Origin: Billgrantia aerodenitrificans
GTDB lineage: Bacteria > Pseudomonadota > Gammaproteobacteria > Pseudomonadales > Halomonadaceae
Reading direction: 5' to 3'
Length of the DNA stretch: 64,000 nucleotides
Assembly (NCBI RefSeq): GCF_021404405.1
Contig: NZ_JABFTV010000006.1
Coordinates: 293,267 to 357,266, forward strand
In this document: positions 9,699 to 17,995 of the stretch, in pieces
How the letters are laid out: every line of letters starts with the position of its first letter
Numbering within the stretch: the first letter of the stretch is position 1
Made by a program: the position numbers and the translations under genes
Notes under the pieces: model-generated
Database searches by the model: none
What the model saw: the letters and a program-made list of their open reading frames with translations, nothing else
What the model was told of the DNA's origin: nothing

Positions 9699-10295
9699 AT
9701 GGACTCACTGGGTAATAGAATCAAGCAATTAAGATTGCAGGCAAATCTCAACAAGGCTGCACTTGCCAGAAAGGTCGGCGTATCGGATGTCACGATCTCG
9801 TACTGGGAGTCGGGCGCGATCAAGCAGATCGGTCATGAGCGGCTGGTAGCACTGGCAGATGCTCTAGGCTGTACACTGGGGCAACTGCTCGAAGGTGAAA
9901 CGCAGCTCCTGACCACCCCGCTTTACCTTCGCGGCCAGCCACCAGCGCCCTGGCAAGCTACCAACTCGAATCGTATTGCGTTATCCCGGGAGATCTTGAA
10001 TAGTGTCAGCTGGGACGGTGAGTGCTATCTCGTCACCCCCGCACCAGGGGAGCGTTTCGATTATCTGGAGAATGGCGACCTCGCTGCTTTCGGCCCCACG
10101 GAAAGCTGCGACCGGCCGGGACACTATCTGATCGAAGGTGCCGGCGGCTTGTATATCGGCCAGTTGGAACTCAGTGAAAACGGCGAGCCAGTGTGCCGTA
10201 GCGAGGATGATGTCGGAGCCTTGCCGACCCCGCTGGAGGCCTCAGAGAAAATCGTGGGGCGGCTACTGGCACGCTGGCGAATGGAAGGCGCCTGA
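9699..10295 (+). CDS. XRE/Cro-family helix-turn-helix regulator with a LexA/CI-like C-terminal region
   Basis: A 198-residue DNA-binding protein. The start is placed at the ATG at 9699 (MDSLGNRIKQL), with TCAGG about 8 bp upstream; an in-frame ATG at 9654 would add an unlikely hydrophobic leader. Residues ~5-60 form a typical HTH_3 domain (LARKVGVSDVTISYWESG). The C-terminal ~100 residues (YLVTPAPGERFDYLENGDL) resemble the beta-rich S24/CI fold, but no Ser-Lys dyad could be assigned, so self-cleavage should not be assumed. It is divergent from gltX. The target is unknown. Confidence 0.8.
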   Translation: MDSLGNRIKQLRLQANLNKAALARKVGVSDVTISYWESGAIKQIGHERLVALADALGCTLGQLLEGETQLLTTPLYLRGQPPAPWQATNSNRIALSREILNSVSWDGECYLVTPAPGERFDYLENGDLAAFGPTESCDRPGHYLIEGAGGLYIGQLELSENGEPVCRSEDDVGALPTPLEASEKIVGRLLARWRMEGA

Positions 10296-10312
10296 GTGGC
10301 GCCACTCTACCT

Positions 10313-10891
10313 TTATTCCACTTCAAGAACGTCGACCTGATCGGTAGTCCGACGAGGCTCACTGCCGATCAAATATCGCCGCGAATAGCTGGCCACCTGC
10401 CCCAGCCCATGCCGGGCGCTCCTGACCAGTTCTCCTTCCAAGTGCTCCCCTTGATCGCCGATTCGCTCGCGCACGGCAGGCGGCTGCACGCTGGCCTCCA
10501 CCAGGTTGACGGTAATGAGGTAGCCGCCATCCGGCAGGCCGCTACCGGGACCGAAGGGCCCTGTGGCAAAACCACCGTTTTCGACCACGGTGCGCGATTG
10601 CCAGCGCACACCGCTCAACTCGCGCTCCACTATCACCAGCAGCCGCGTCTCGTCAGGCAGGTTGGTCTCTCCATCGATCATCAAACGACGATCGCTACGC
10701 AGGGTAGCCGAGGCGTGCATTTCGACCGCCAGCGGCTCCACTTCGACCGGTTCTTCCACCGGCTCGGTAACGTCAGTCGGCTGTTCGAGTTCGGCCTCCT
10801 CCTCCGCCGGTGTGCCATTGCCGTCGCCGCCACAACCCGCCAGCCATACCGCAGCCATCAGGCTTATACAGGATCGACGCCATGCCTTCAT
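10313..10891 (-). CDS. lipoprotein of unknown function
   Basis: A 192-residue exported lipoprotein. The chosen start (ATG 10891, MKAWRRSC) has an AGGAG site just upstream. A lipobox LAGC follows about 19 residues of signal peptide, then a Gly/Asp-rich stretch and a long Glu/Pro-rich linker (AEEEAELEQPTDVTEP). The remaining ~125 residues look beta-rich (TRLLVIVERELSGVRW). No family was recognised. Its 3' end faces the XRE regulator with only 17 bp between the stops. Confidence 0.7.
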   Translation of the reverse strand: MKAWRRSCISLMAAVWLAGCGGDGNGTPAEEEAELEQPTDVTEPVEEPVEVEPLAVEMHASATLRSDRRLMIDGETNLPDETRLLVIVERELSGVRWQSRTVVENGGFATGPFGPGSGLPDGGYLITVNLVEASVQPPAVRERIGDQGEHLEGELVRSARHGLGQVASYSRRYLIGSEPRRTTDQVDVLEVE

Positions 10892-11041
10892 GCCTTTCTC
10901 CTGACCGAACATTGCCCTACTAGACTAACACTCCGGCAGCCGACAAGTCCTGCCCAGCGCGCATCCTTCGCCCGACGCGACCGAATGCCCCCTCCTTGAT
11001 AGGGACAACACATGACGACATGGGCTCCCCGGGAGCAGAGA

Positions 11042-11623
11042 CTATCTCTCTTTATCAGTGAGCAATAATTCGTAATGCCAATGCTCGTAGGGCAGGCAGG
11101 GAGTCACTTGCTCACCAAACTGCGCCAGCCTGGCAGCCACCTCTGAGCACTCTACCTGTGAAAAGAATGGACCAATGGCTCGCTCCCTCTCAGCTTGCAT
11201 CAGACTGAAGTGAAACAGCGCCTGGGGCAAGACACCCGCGCCCAGACTCAGCGGTCGCTCCCCCTTCAGCCTGCCCGCTGCGTCGGCAAGAGCACTGCAC
11301 AGGTTTACATGCCCGGCCGTAATGGCGCCATCAACGTCAGTTACGACATCATTGCGCCCACCCAGGTGGCAAATTTCCTTGTAAAGTTGAAGCAGCGCCA
11401 AAGCCTGCTGACGGAAATGGCCATGCCGTTCTGCATCCTCCCATGCCGCGGCGGCTTTTCTATCGGTTTTTACTTCCCGCTCCAGCTCTTTCTTTTCAAC
11501 CGAAGCCTCGATACTTCGACTAAGCACAACCCAGACAGGCAAGGCCAATGCGAGAAGCAGGCAAACCACCATGGTGCGAAGAAAAGCACCTTTTCTGATT
11601 GTCTTTTCATTGCCTATAAACAT
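11042..11623 (-). CDS. membrane-anchored four-cysteine protein, paralogue B
   Basis: A 193-residue protein of no recognised family. One N-terminal membrane segment (residues ~13-33, LRTMVVCLLLALALPVWVVL) is followed by a Lys/Glu-rich stretch and a ~135-residue domain. The C-terminal part (IGPFFSQVECSEVAARLAQ, then VTPCLPY) matches the protein encoded at 11696-12295, and four cysteines occur at corresponding places (EICHL, NLCSALADAA, QVEC, TPCLPY). It starts at ATG 11623 with a GAGGGA ribosome site. It is 72 bp downstream of its paralogue on the same strand. A periplasmic disulfide-bonded domain is inferred, not shown. Confidence 0.7.
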   Translation of the reverse strand: MFIGNEKTIRKGAFLRTMVVCLLLALALPVWVVLSRSIEASVEKKELEREVKTDRKAAAAWEDAERHGHFRQQALALLQLYKEICHLGGRNDVVTDVDGAITAGHVNLCSALADAAGRLKGERPLSLGAGVLPQALFHFSLMQAERERAIGPFFSQVECSEVAARLAQFGEQVTPCLPYEHWHYELLLTDKER

Positions 11624-11695
11624 TCTATCCCTCTCTCAGATTACTGAATCGCCTGAAAAACCAACAACCCACAGGTGACAATCCAGCAGCCAATA

Positions 11696-12295
11696 TCATT
11701 GCAGAGAGCTATAGAGTGTCGGGCTTCGTGACATACCGTAAGGGTTGCAACGCGAGACACGCTCACCCAGCCGTATCAAACGTTCCGCAATCTCTACGCA
11801 CTCCTCCTGAGTCAAGAAAGGCCCCATGACCTGCTCTTTTTTTTGGGAATGAAACATAAATTCATGCAGCTTCGGGTAAAAACCGCCTCCCCCACTGAGC
11901 CGATCGGCATAAGTATCGACCATGCTTGCTGCATCGGCAAAAACATTACATAGTGCTTCATAGCGCAATAAATACGAAGGGTGCAGCGAGCTCTTTCCTT
12001 CATCGCCGAAGTGCTCTGCGAGCAGGCAGTAAAACCGCTGCGCATCGAGAATACTCAAGGAACGCAAAAAAACGTCCTCATCGACTCGCAACAATTCCGC
12101 AGCTTGTGCGGAGTAGGAGCTCTTGATTTTTTCATACATGGTCATTTCGGGCTCCTGGCCGACAGCAGCACTCATACTAACTCCATGCGACCAGAACAAC
12201 ATCCACGACATGAAAGATATAAAAGACACGATTGCAACAATAGGGCCATTTTCTTCAAGAAGTTTCGATCCCGCCTTCCAAATTAGCCTGATCAT
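11696..12295 (-). CDS. membrane-anchored four-cysteine protein, paralogue A
   Basis: A 199-residue protein of no recognised family. One N-terminal membrane segment (residues ~18-40, GPIVAIVSFISFMSWMLF) is followed by a helical domain. The cysteines in FYCLLAEHF, ALCNVFADAA, TQEECVEIAE and SRCNPY align with those of the neighbour at 11042-11623, as does the GPF-x-x-x-EC-x-E-x-A-x-R-L pattern. The start at ATG 12295 is supported by AGGAGAAG. Base composition is AT-richer than the flanking housekeeping genes, suggesting acquired DNA. The pair looks like a local duplication that has diverged widely. Confidence 0.72.
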   Translation of the reverse strand: MIRLIWKAGSKLLEENGPIVAIVSFISFMSWMLFWSHGVSMSAAVGQEPEMTMYEKIKSSYSAQAAELLRVDEDVFLRSLSILDAQRFYCLLAEHFGDEGKSSLHPSYLLRYEALCNVFADAASMVDTYADRLSGGGGFYPKLHEFMFHSQKKEQVMGPFLTQEECVEIAERLIRLGERVSRCNPYGMSRSPTLYSSLQ

Positions 12296-12682
12296 TTTTC
12301 TTCTCCTGCGCTCACGATTCCCTGGTGATATTTGCGTATTCTTGACAGCACCTCTTGTATATCAGACAGCCTCAACCGACATGAGCCGAACGCCGAGGAT
12401 GCTCACCTCTTACCTGACTGAAAATTCCCATCCAGCCCAAGAACGCCAATGCACGGCCAACCGGACGTTCGTCTTGTTTGGCCACGCTGGCTGACGGCTG
12501 TCTACCCTGCCATCGTTGGCAGGCAAAGAAATTAACGCACGTTAAGTTTCTGCAGCTTAATTTTCATTCCGTTTCGCTTTGACCAAAAGTGTATACTATG
12601 AGTTACAGTTATCGCTCCCGCCCCACCTGATCGTCACCCTATGTCGGCAACCGCTCCGCTCGCGAGCAGCTTATGAGCAAAG

Positions 12683-12704
12683 AAAAACCCGGCGCTGCGC
12701 CAGG
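12683..12704 (-). terminator. leftward intrinsic terminator without an assigned gene
   Basis: Read leftward, CCTGGCG-CAG-CGCCGGG forms a 7-bp stem followed directly by TTTTTCTTT, the textbook form of a Rho-independent terminator. No convincing protein-coding gene ends just upstream of it, so it may end a small RNA. Confidence 0.55.
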
Positions 12705-13023
12705 CTTCAAGCGATGTGGTTCCTCTCCAGCTCACCAAGACCTCTGTCCTGCATCCAGGGCGCCACAAGCAAGCCGCGCCAACAAATCACAAAGATGAGC
12801 CACAAAGAACGAGCCCCCAGCAATACCGATACTGGGGGCCAATATATTGCTTTATTCAAGATTTCAAGATAAATGTAGAACTCCCTGGCCTGCATGACGT
12901 CCTGTCTCGCCCGGCCATCCCTGTTCCTTTCTGTTCGGGCTTCCTGCCTCGTTATCATTAACAATAGCCAGGCTTCCGCCATGATCAAGAAGACTTGAGA
13001 AACTGAACGTTTCCTTGTGCATC

Positions 13024-13046
13024 AAAAGCCCGGCCATGGGCCGGGC
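13024..13046 (-). terminator. leftward intrinsic terminator after the 28-residue candidate gene
   Basis: Read leftward, GCCCGGCC-CAT-GGCCGGGC is a perfect 8-bp stem followed by TTTT. It starts 5 bp after the stop codon of the candidate short gene at 13052-13138, which is what would be expected if that gene is real. Confidence 0.55.
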
Positions 13047-13051
13047 CGTAT

Positions 13052-13138
13052 TTACGCGTCCCTGGTGAGAGATTGCCGACACGCAAATACCTCGCAGCGA
13101 CAGAGAGCCTCACTGCGCTCGATCGGCCGGTTTGCCAT
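13052..13138 (-). CDS. candidate 28-residue cysteine-containing small protein
   Basis: A short leftward frame from ATG 13138 to TAA, preceded by AGGAAAG at good spacing and followed within 5 bp by an intrinsic terminator. The peptide begins MANRPIERSEALCRC and has three cysteines (CRCEVFAC), then a basic, polar tail. No family was recognised. Support comes from the gene-like arrangement (ribosome site, stop, terminator) and not from homology; the transcript could instead be a non-coding RNA. Confidence 0.3.
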   Translation of the reverse strand: MANRPIERSEALCRCEVFACRQSLTRDA

Positions 13139-13330
13139 GCTTTCCTGCAGGACGGTACAATTTTGCTCATCCGCCAGCGGCTGACGCAGCGGCTACGAAC
13201 GCTCGTTCCCTTTCAGGTGCTTGATACTGCATGTCTATGACAGGGGGCGATGCCATCCCCACCGGCCTTGGCTGCGCACCGATGCCTCACCGCCGCAAGT
13301 CCGGTCCCAGCTTATCAGCGTGGCCCGAAC

Positions 13331-13705
13331 ATGGCTCTCTTCCTGCTCATCTTTGCCGTTTGCTTGTTCATTATCGGCGGCATGGTGCTGGTGCTTCTCT
13401 TTTCACGTACGCCCCGTTACCGCACCGAGCCGGAGCAGTTGCTGGAGCTGTTCGACAAGGCGATCGCCAACCAGGTCGGTGAGACCGAGTGGAACGTCGT
13501 GATCAACTATCCGATTCGCCACGACGACTATCTCGACGGTGTGAGACGGCGCGCCCAGCATTTGATGCAGGAGCACGGTCGCCCCTGGCAAGTGGCTCAG
13601 GGCAAGCCCCTGCTCAACAAGACGGGCCAGGCAGAGCTGACGGCATTACGCAACCACCTTGATGCCCACCTGCGGCTGCGTGAAAGGCAACGCAACGAAT
13701 CGTAG
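13331..13705 (+). CDS. small membrane-anchored protein of unknown function
   Basis: A 124-residue protein with one N-terminal membrane span (residues ~2-24, ALFLLIFAVCLFIIGGMVLVLL) and a soluble ~95-residue cytoplasmic-type tail. The tail starts with an Arg-rich stop (SRTPRYRTEPEQLLELFDKA) and is helical and charged. ATG 13331 is chosen because the hydrophobic segment begins there; the upstream extension from 13250 is not signal-like. The ribosome site is weak. It is followed 59 bp later by the AraC-family gene. No function is assigned. Confidence 0.65.
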   Translation: MALFLLIFAVCLFIIGGMVLVLLFSRTPRYRTEPEQLLELFDKAIANQVGETEWNVVINYPIRHDDYLDGVRRRAQHLMQEHGRPWQVAQGKPLLNKTGQAELTALRNHLDAHLRLRERQRNES

Positions 13706-13764
13706 CGTTGACACAACATTGATGTGGTAAGCTCTGTTACGACAGCCACATGCGGGAGGCCCTC

Positions 13765-14580
13765 ATGTCCAGCGTCATACGCCAGATTCCGCTCGATACC
13801 GCCACTCAGCACCACTCCCATGACTTTCATCAGATCGTGATCGGTCTGCAGGGCCGGGCGGAGTTCGAAATCGAGGGCCTGGGTGGCGCCATCTCTGCCC
13901 TTTCCGGCTGCATCGTGCCTGCCAACCACGTTCACTACTATGTCGGCCAGGGCCAGAACCGCCAGCTCATCCTCGACCTTCCGGCAGATGCCCCTTCGCT
14001 CACCGGCTATCATCATGAGCTGTCACGCCTGTTCGACGCACCGCGCTTCTTCGCCCTGGACAAGCCGCTCCAGCACTATCTCGACTTCCTGCTACTCGAG
14101 CAGGGCGATAGCCAGGACGGGTTGAGCTCGGCACAGAGCGACCGCCTGGCCGCGACCTTTCTCGGCTGCCTGCACGCCAGACTCGGCGGAGAAACGTCGC
14201 CACCGGCAAAACGCCGTCTGAACCTTGCCAAGCTCGACCGCTTCATCGACCGGCACCTGGCGGCACCGATCTCCGTGGCCGACCTTGCCGGGCAGGCCTG
14301 CCTCAGCGAAGCCCACTTCAGCAGCTGCTTCCGTGAGCAAACCGGCCTGTCGCCGTGGCAGTACGTACGCCGACGGCGCCTGGAGGCCGCCCGCCGGCTG
14401 CTCGAGGAGAGTCGCATGCCATTGTCACAGATTGCGGTGAGTACCGGCTTTGCCCATCAGAGTGCGCTGTCGCATGCGTTTCGCAGTGCTTTCGGCTGCC
14501 CGCCGAGCCAGATCCGGCGCGCCGTTCTGGATCGCCCCTCCCCTCTCGACATCACCAACCGACTACAACATACGACTTAA
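13765..14580 (+). CDS. pruR: AraC-family regulator, probable activator of proline catabolism (PruR-like)
   Basis: A 271-residue regulator with an N-terminal cupin-like sensing domain (QHHSHDFHQIVIGLQGRAEF) and a C-terminal AraC double helix-turn-helix (LAGQACLSEAHFSSCFREQ; IAVSTGFAHQSALSHAFRSAFG). The start ATG 13765 has GGGAGG 5-6 bp upstream. It lies directly upstream of putA and putP on the same strand. In Pseudomonas aeruginosa the AraC-type PruR next to putA-putP activates both, so the same role is inferred here. This fits with PutA lacking its own DNA-binding domain. Confidence 0.8.
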   Translation: MSSVIRQIPLDTATQHHSHDFHQIVIGLQGRAEFEIEGLGGAISALSGCIVPANHVHYYVGQGQNRQLILDLPADAPSLTGYHHELSRLFDAPRFFALDKPLQHYLDFLLLEQGDSQDGLSSAQSDRLAATFLGCLHARLGGETSPPAKRRLNLAKLDRFIDRHLAAPISVADLAGQACLSEAHFSSCFREQTGLSPWQYVRRRRLEAARRLLEESRMPLSQIAVSTGFAHQSALSHAFRSAFGCPPSQIRRAVLDRPSPLDITNRLQHTT

Positions 14581-14760
14581 GTCTAAACTTCAATGGCACT
14601 GCGGCATTCTGCCGCGAAATTCATAAATCCTTCCCGGTTTTTGGCAAGCAGCCCAGTTCAACCGGCCCTACAGTCAAGGAAGACACACCCATGTTCGGGC
14701 AGAGCGCCACGCACATGGCGTTTTGCCGTTCTGGAACGGGTGGATACCCGGGGGATTCCT

Positions 14761-17700
14761 ATGCTCAATGCCGATACCATGCTGAATGCTGCTACCTGGC
14801 AGCAGGATCTCGATAGTCTGTTCTCGCGTATCAGCGAACATTACGTCGTGGACGAAGAGACCTTCGTCAAGGAGCTAGTCAGCGTACTCAGCGCCAATCC
14901 CGAGGATTTCCGGCGCATTGCCAGCAAGACCGCCGAACTAGTGCGCGAAGTCCGCGAGATGGATACCGCCGTCGATACGATCGATCAGTTGTTGCAGCAG
15001 TACAGCCTCGACACCCACGAAGGGCTGATGCTGATGTGCCTGGCCGAAGCCATGCTGCGCATTCCCGATACGGCCACGGCCGACGCGCTGATCGAAGACA
15101 AGCTCGGTCCCGCCGACTGGAAGGCCCATGTCGGGCAGAGCGACTCCTGGCTGGTCAACGCCTCCACCTGGGGGTTGCTGATGACCGGCCACGTGGTCAC
15201 CCTCGACAAGCCGCGCGACGGTAAGCCTTCGGGCTTCATCAACCGCCTGGTCAATCGCATGGGTGAGCCGGTGATCCGCCGCGCCATGTACGAGGCGATG
15301 AAAATCATGGGTAAGCAGTTCGTGCTCGGCCGCGACATCGACGAGGCGCTGAAGCGCTCCCGTCCGCTGTTCGACAAGGGCTATACCTACTCCTACGACA
15401 TGCTGGGCGAAGCAGCACGCACGCGGGCCGACGCCAAGCGCTACTTCGACGACTATGCCAAGGCCATCCAGCAGGTCGGGCTGACCAGCACCAAACTCAC
15501 CGAACGAACCCCGGCGCCTTCGGTATCGATCAAGCTCTCGGCGCTGCACCCGCGCTACGAGTTCGGCCGTCGCGAGCAAATCCTACGCGAACTGGTGGGC
15601 AGCGTAAGCGAATTGGTGACCATGGCCCGCGAGCGTAACGTGGCGCTGACCATCGACGCCGAGGAAGTGGATCGCCTGGAGCTATCGCTGGAAGTGTTCC
15701 GTGCCGTCTACGAGAGCGACGCCTGCAAGGACTGGGGACACTTCGGCCTGGTGGTGCAGGCCTATTCCAAGCGTGCCCTGCCGGTGCTGCACTACCTCAA
15801 TCGTCTGGCCGAGCGTCAAGGCGACGAGATCCCCGTGCGCCTGGTCAAGGGCGCCTACTGGGACAGCGAGATCAAGGAGTCCCAGCAGCTAGGCGTCGAG
15901 GGCTATCCGGTCTATACCCGCAAGGCCTGCACCGACGTAGCCTACCTGGTCTGCGCGCGTTTCCTGCTCTCCGACCAGACCCGCGGTCGCATTTTCCCCC
16001 AGTTCGCGACGCATAACGCCCACACCATCAGCACCATCCTCGAGATGGCCGACGAGGCGACCCGGCCGTTCGAGTTCCAGCGCCTGCACGGCATGGGCGA
16101 GGCGCTCTACGACGCGGCCCTCAAGCGCGCCCCCAAGGGTACCTATTGCCGTATCTACGCGCCGGTGGGAGCGCACAAGGATCTACTGCCCTACCTGGTG
16201 CGCCGGCTGCTCGAGAACGGTGCCAACTCCTCGTTCGTGCACCAACTGGTCGACCCCAAGGTGCCGGTGGAGACCCTGTGCGTGCACCCGGTGGAGACGC
16301 TGAGCCAGTATCGCACCTTCTCCAACCCACGGATTCCGCTGCCGAAGGACATCTACGGCGCAAAACGACACAACTCGAGGGGAGTCAACCTCAACGTGCG
16401 CAGCCATTACGAACCGCTGATGAAGGCCATGTCGGGCTTCATGGAACGCAGCTATGACGTCGCCCCCCTGCTGGCCTTCGATGTACAACGCAACCCGGCC
16501 AACGTGCACGAGGTATTCAGCCCCTATGACCGCCGTCAGCGGGTCGGCAGCGTGCAGTGGACCACCCGCGACCAGGCCGCCCGCGCGGTGGATGCCGCCT
16601 GGGCCGCATTCCCGCGCTGGGAAGCCACGCCGGTAGCCGAGCGCGCCGCCATCATTCGCCGCCTGGGCGATCTGATGGAAGAGAATCTGGCCGAGCTGAT
16701 GACGCTGTGCTCCCGCGAGGGCGGCAAGCTGCTCACCGACGGCGTCGACGAGATCCGCGAGGCGGTGGACTTCTGCCGTTATTACGCCATGCGCGCCGAA
16801 GAGCAGTTCGGTGAGCCCCTCGAGCTGCCCGGCCCCACCGGCGAATCGAACCGCCTGATGCTGGGCGGCAAGGGCGTGTTCGCCGCCATCAGCCCGTGGA
16901 ACTTCCCGGTCGCGATCTTCTGCGGTCAGGTGGTAGCAGCTGCCGTGGCCGGCAACAGCGTGCTGGCCAAGCCCGCCGAGCAAACCTCTATCGTGGCTCA
17001 CCGTGTCATCGAGCTGCTGCACGAGGCCGGCATGCCCCGCGACGTGGTGCAGTTGCTGCCGGGCGACGGCCCCACCGTGGGCAGCGTCCTCACCTCCGAC
17101 CCGCGCATCACCGGGGTGGTCTTCACCGGCGGCACCGACACCGCGCAGATCATCAACCGCGCTCTGGCCGCTCGCGAGAACGCCCCGCTGCCGGCACTGG
17201 TCGCCGAAACCGGCGGCATGAATGCACTGATCGTCGACTCCACCGCCCTGCCGGAGCAGGTCGTGGCCGACGTGATCCAATCGGCTTACCAGAGTGCCGG
17301 CCAGCGCTGCAGCGCGCTGCGCGTGCTCTACCTTCAGGAAGACGTGGCCGACCGGGTCATCGAGATCCTGCGCGGCGCCATGGACGAGTTGCACGTCGGC
17401 GATCCCCGTGACCTGGGCACCGACGTGGGCCCGGTGATCGACGAGGATGCACGCAAGAACCTGCTGCCGCATATCGAGAAGCTCAAGGGCGAGGGGCGCC
17501 TGTTGGCCGAGACCCGCCTGGATCCGGCCCACACCGCGCATGGCACCTTCGTGCCGCCGGTGGCCTTCAGCATCGACGCCATCGACGCCCTCGAGCGGGA
17601 ACAGTTCGGCCCGGTACTGCATGTGGTGCGCTACAAGGCCAGCGAGATCGAAAAAGTGCTCGACTCGATCAATGCCAGGGGCTACGGGCTGACCTTCGGC

Positions 17701-17952
17701 GTACATAGCCGCAATGAATCCTTTGCACAGCTCGTTGCGCAGAAGATTCGCGTTGGCAATGTGTACATCAACCGGAATATCATCGGCGCCGTCGTGGGTG
17801 TGCAGCCGTTCGGTGGGCAAGGTCTTTCCGGTACCGGCCCCAAGGCGGGCGGACCGCACTATCTGCTGCGTTTCGCCACGGAGAAGACCGTGACCGTCAA
17901 TACCGCCGCGCTGGGCGGTAACGCGTCACTGCTTGCGCTGGGAGACGAGTAA
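14761..17952 (+). CDS. putA: bifunctional proline dehydrogenase / L-glutamate gamma-semialdehyde dehydrogenase
   Basis: Oxidises proline to glutamate in two steps (FAD-linked, then NAD-linked), feeding electrons to quinone. It has 1063 residues from the ATG at 14761 (MLNADTMLNAATW, GGGGG upstream). The helical arm and proline dehydrogenase barrel (SVKLSALHPRYE-type segment, LVKGAYWDSEIK) occupy residues ~60-470. The aldehyde dehydrogenase domain holds ISPWNFPVAIFCGQV, VFTGGTDTA and the catalytic cysteine in SAGQRCSALRVLYLQ. There is no N-terminal ribbon-helix-helix domain, unlike E. coli PutA (~1320 residues), so it should not self-regulate by DNA binding. Confidence 0.97.
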   Translation: MLNADTMLNAATWQQDLDSLFSRISEHYVVDEETFVKELVSVLSANPEDFRRIASKTAELVREVREMDTAVDTIDQLLQQYSLDTHEGLMLMCLAEAMLRIPDTATADALIEDKLGPADWKAHVGQSDSWLVNASTWGLLMTGHVVTLDKPRDGKPSGFINRLVNRMGEPVIRRAMYEAMKIMGKQFVLGRDIDEALKRSRPLFDKGYTYSYDMLGEAARTRADAKRYFDDYAKAIQQVGLTSTKLTERTPAPSVSIKLSALHPRYEFGRREQILRELVGSVSELVTMARERNVALTIDAEEVDRLELSLEVFRAVYESDACKDWGHFGLVVQAYSKRALPVLHYLNRLAERQGDEIPVRLVKGAYWDSEIKESQQLGVEGYPVYTRKACTDVAYLVCARFLLSDQTRGRIFPQFATHNAHTISTILEMADEATRPFEFQRLHGMGEALYDAALKRAPKGTYCRIYAPVGAHKDLLPYLVRRLLENGANSSFVHQLVDPKVPVETLCVHPVETLSQYRTFSNPRIPLPKDIYGAKRHNSRGVNLNVRSHYEPLMKAMSGFMERSYDVAPLLAFDVQRNPANVHEVFSPYDRRQRVGSVQWTTRDQAARAVDAAWAAFPRWEATPVAERAAIIRRLGDLMEENLAELMTLCSREGGKLLTDGVDEIREAVDFCRYYAMRAEEQFGEPLELPGPTGESNRLMLGGKGVFAAISPWNFPVAIFCGQVVAAAVAGNSVLAKPAEQTSIVAHRVIELLHEAGMPRDVVQLLPGDGPTVGSVLTSDPRITGVVFTGGTDTAQIINRALAARENAPLPALVAETGGMNALIVDSTALPEQVVADVIQSAYQSAGQRCSALRVLYLQEDVADRVIEILRGAMDELHVGDPRDLGTDVGPVIDEDARKNLLPHIEKLKGEGRLLAETRLDPAHTAHGTFVPPVAFSIDAIDALEREQFGPVLHVVRYKASEIEKVLDSINARGYGLTFGVHSRNESFAQLVAQKIRVGNVYINRNIIGAVVGVQPFGGQGLSGTGPKAGGPHYLLRFATEKTVTVNTAALGGNASLLALGDE

Positions 17953-17995
17953 CCGCGCTCGTCATTGACCACAACAACATTTGAAGGAACCCCTC

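Larger units (their letters stand above)
12296..13330. other. 1-kb region with hairpins and no clear conventional gene
   Basis: No long reading frame here has protein-like composition with a ribosome site. The region contains an inverted repeat TTAACG-CA-CGTTAA (12532-12545), a leftward terminator-like hairpin (12683-12704), an 8-bp-stem hairpin (12813-12820/12832-12839), a second leftward terminator (13024-13046) and one candidate short gene (13052-13138). Two leftward terminators without matching long genes suggest small RNAs or very short genes. A 93-residue frame at 12707-12988 was not accepted. Confidence 0.4.

Noticed and set aside
12707..12988. 93-codon leftward frame in the non-coding kilobase
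   Set aside because: No ribosome site of note, overlaps a hairpin, and composition is not convincing; kept only as part of the described gap.
14593..14760. 56-residue N-terminal extension of PutA
   Set aside because: No ribosome site and no resemblance to the ribbon-helix-helix domain; ATG 14761 fits the family start.
16183..17859. 558-codon frame antisense to putA
   Set aside because: Shadow of putA; no motifs and no promoter or ribosome site.
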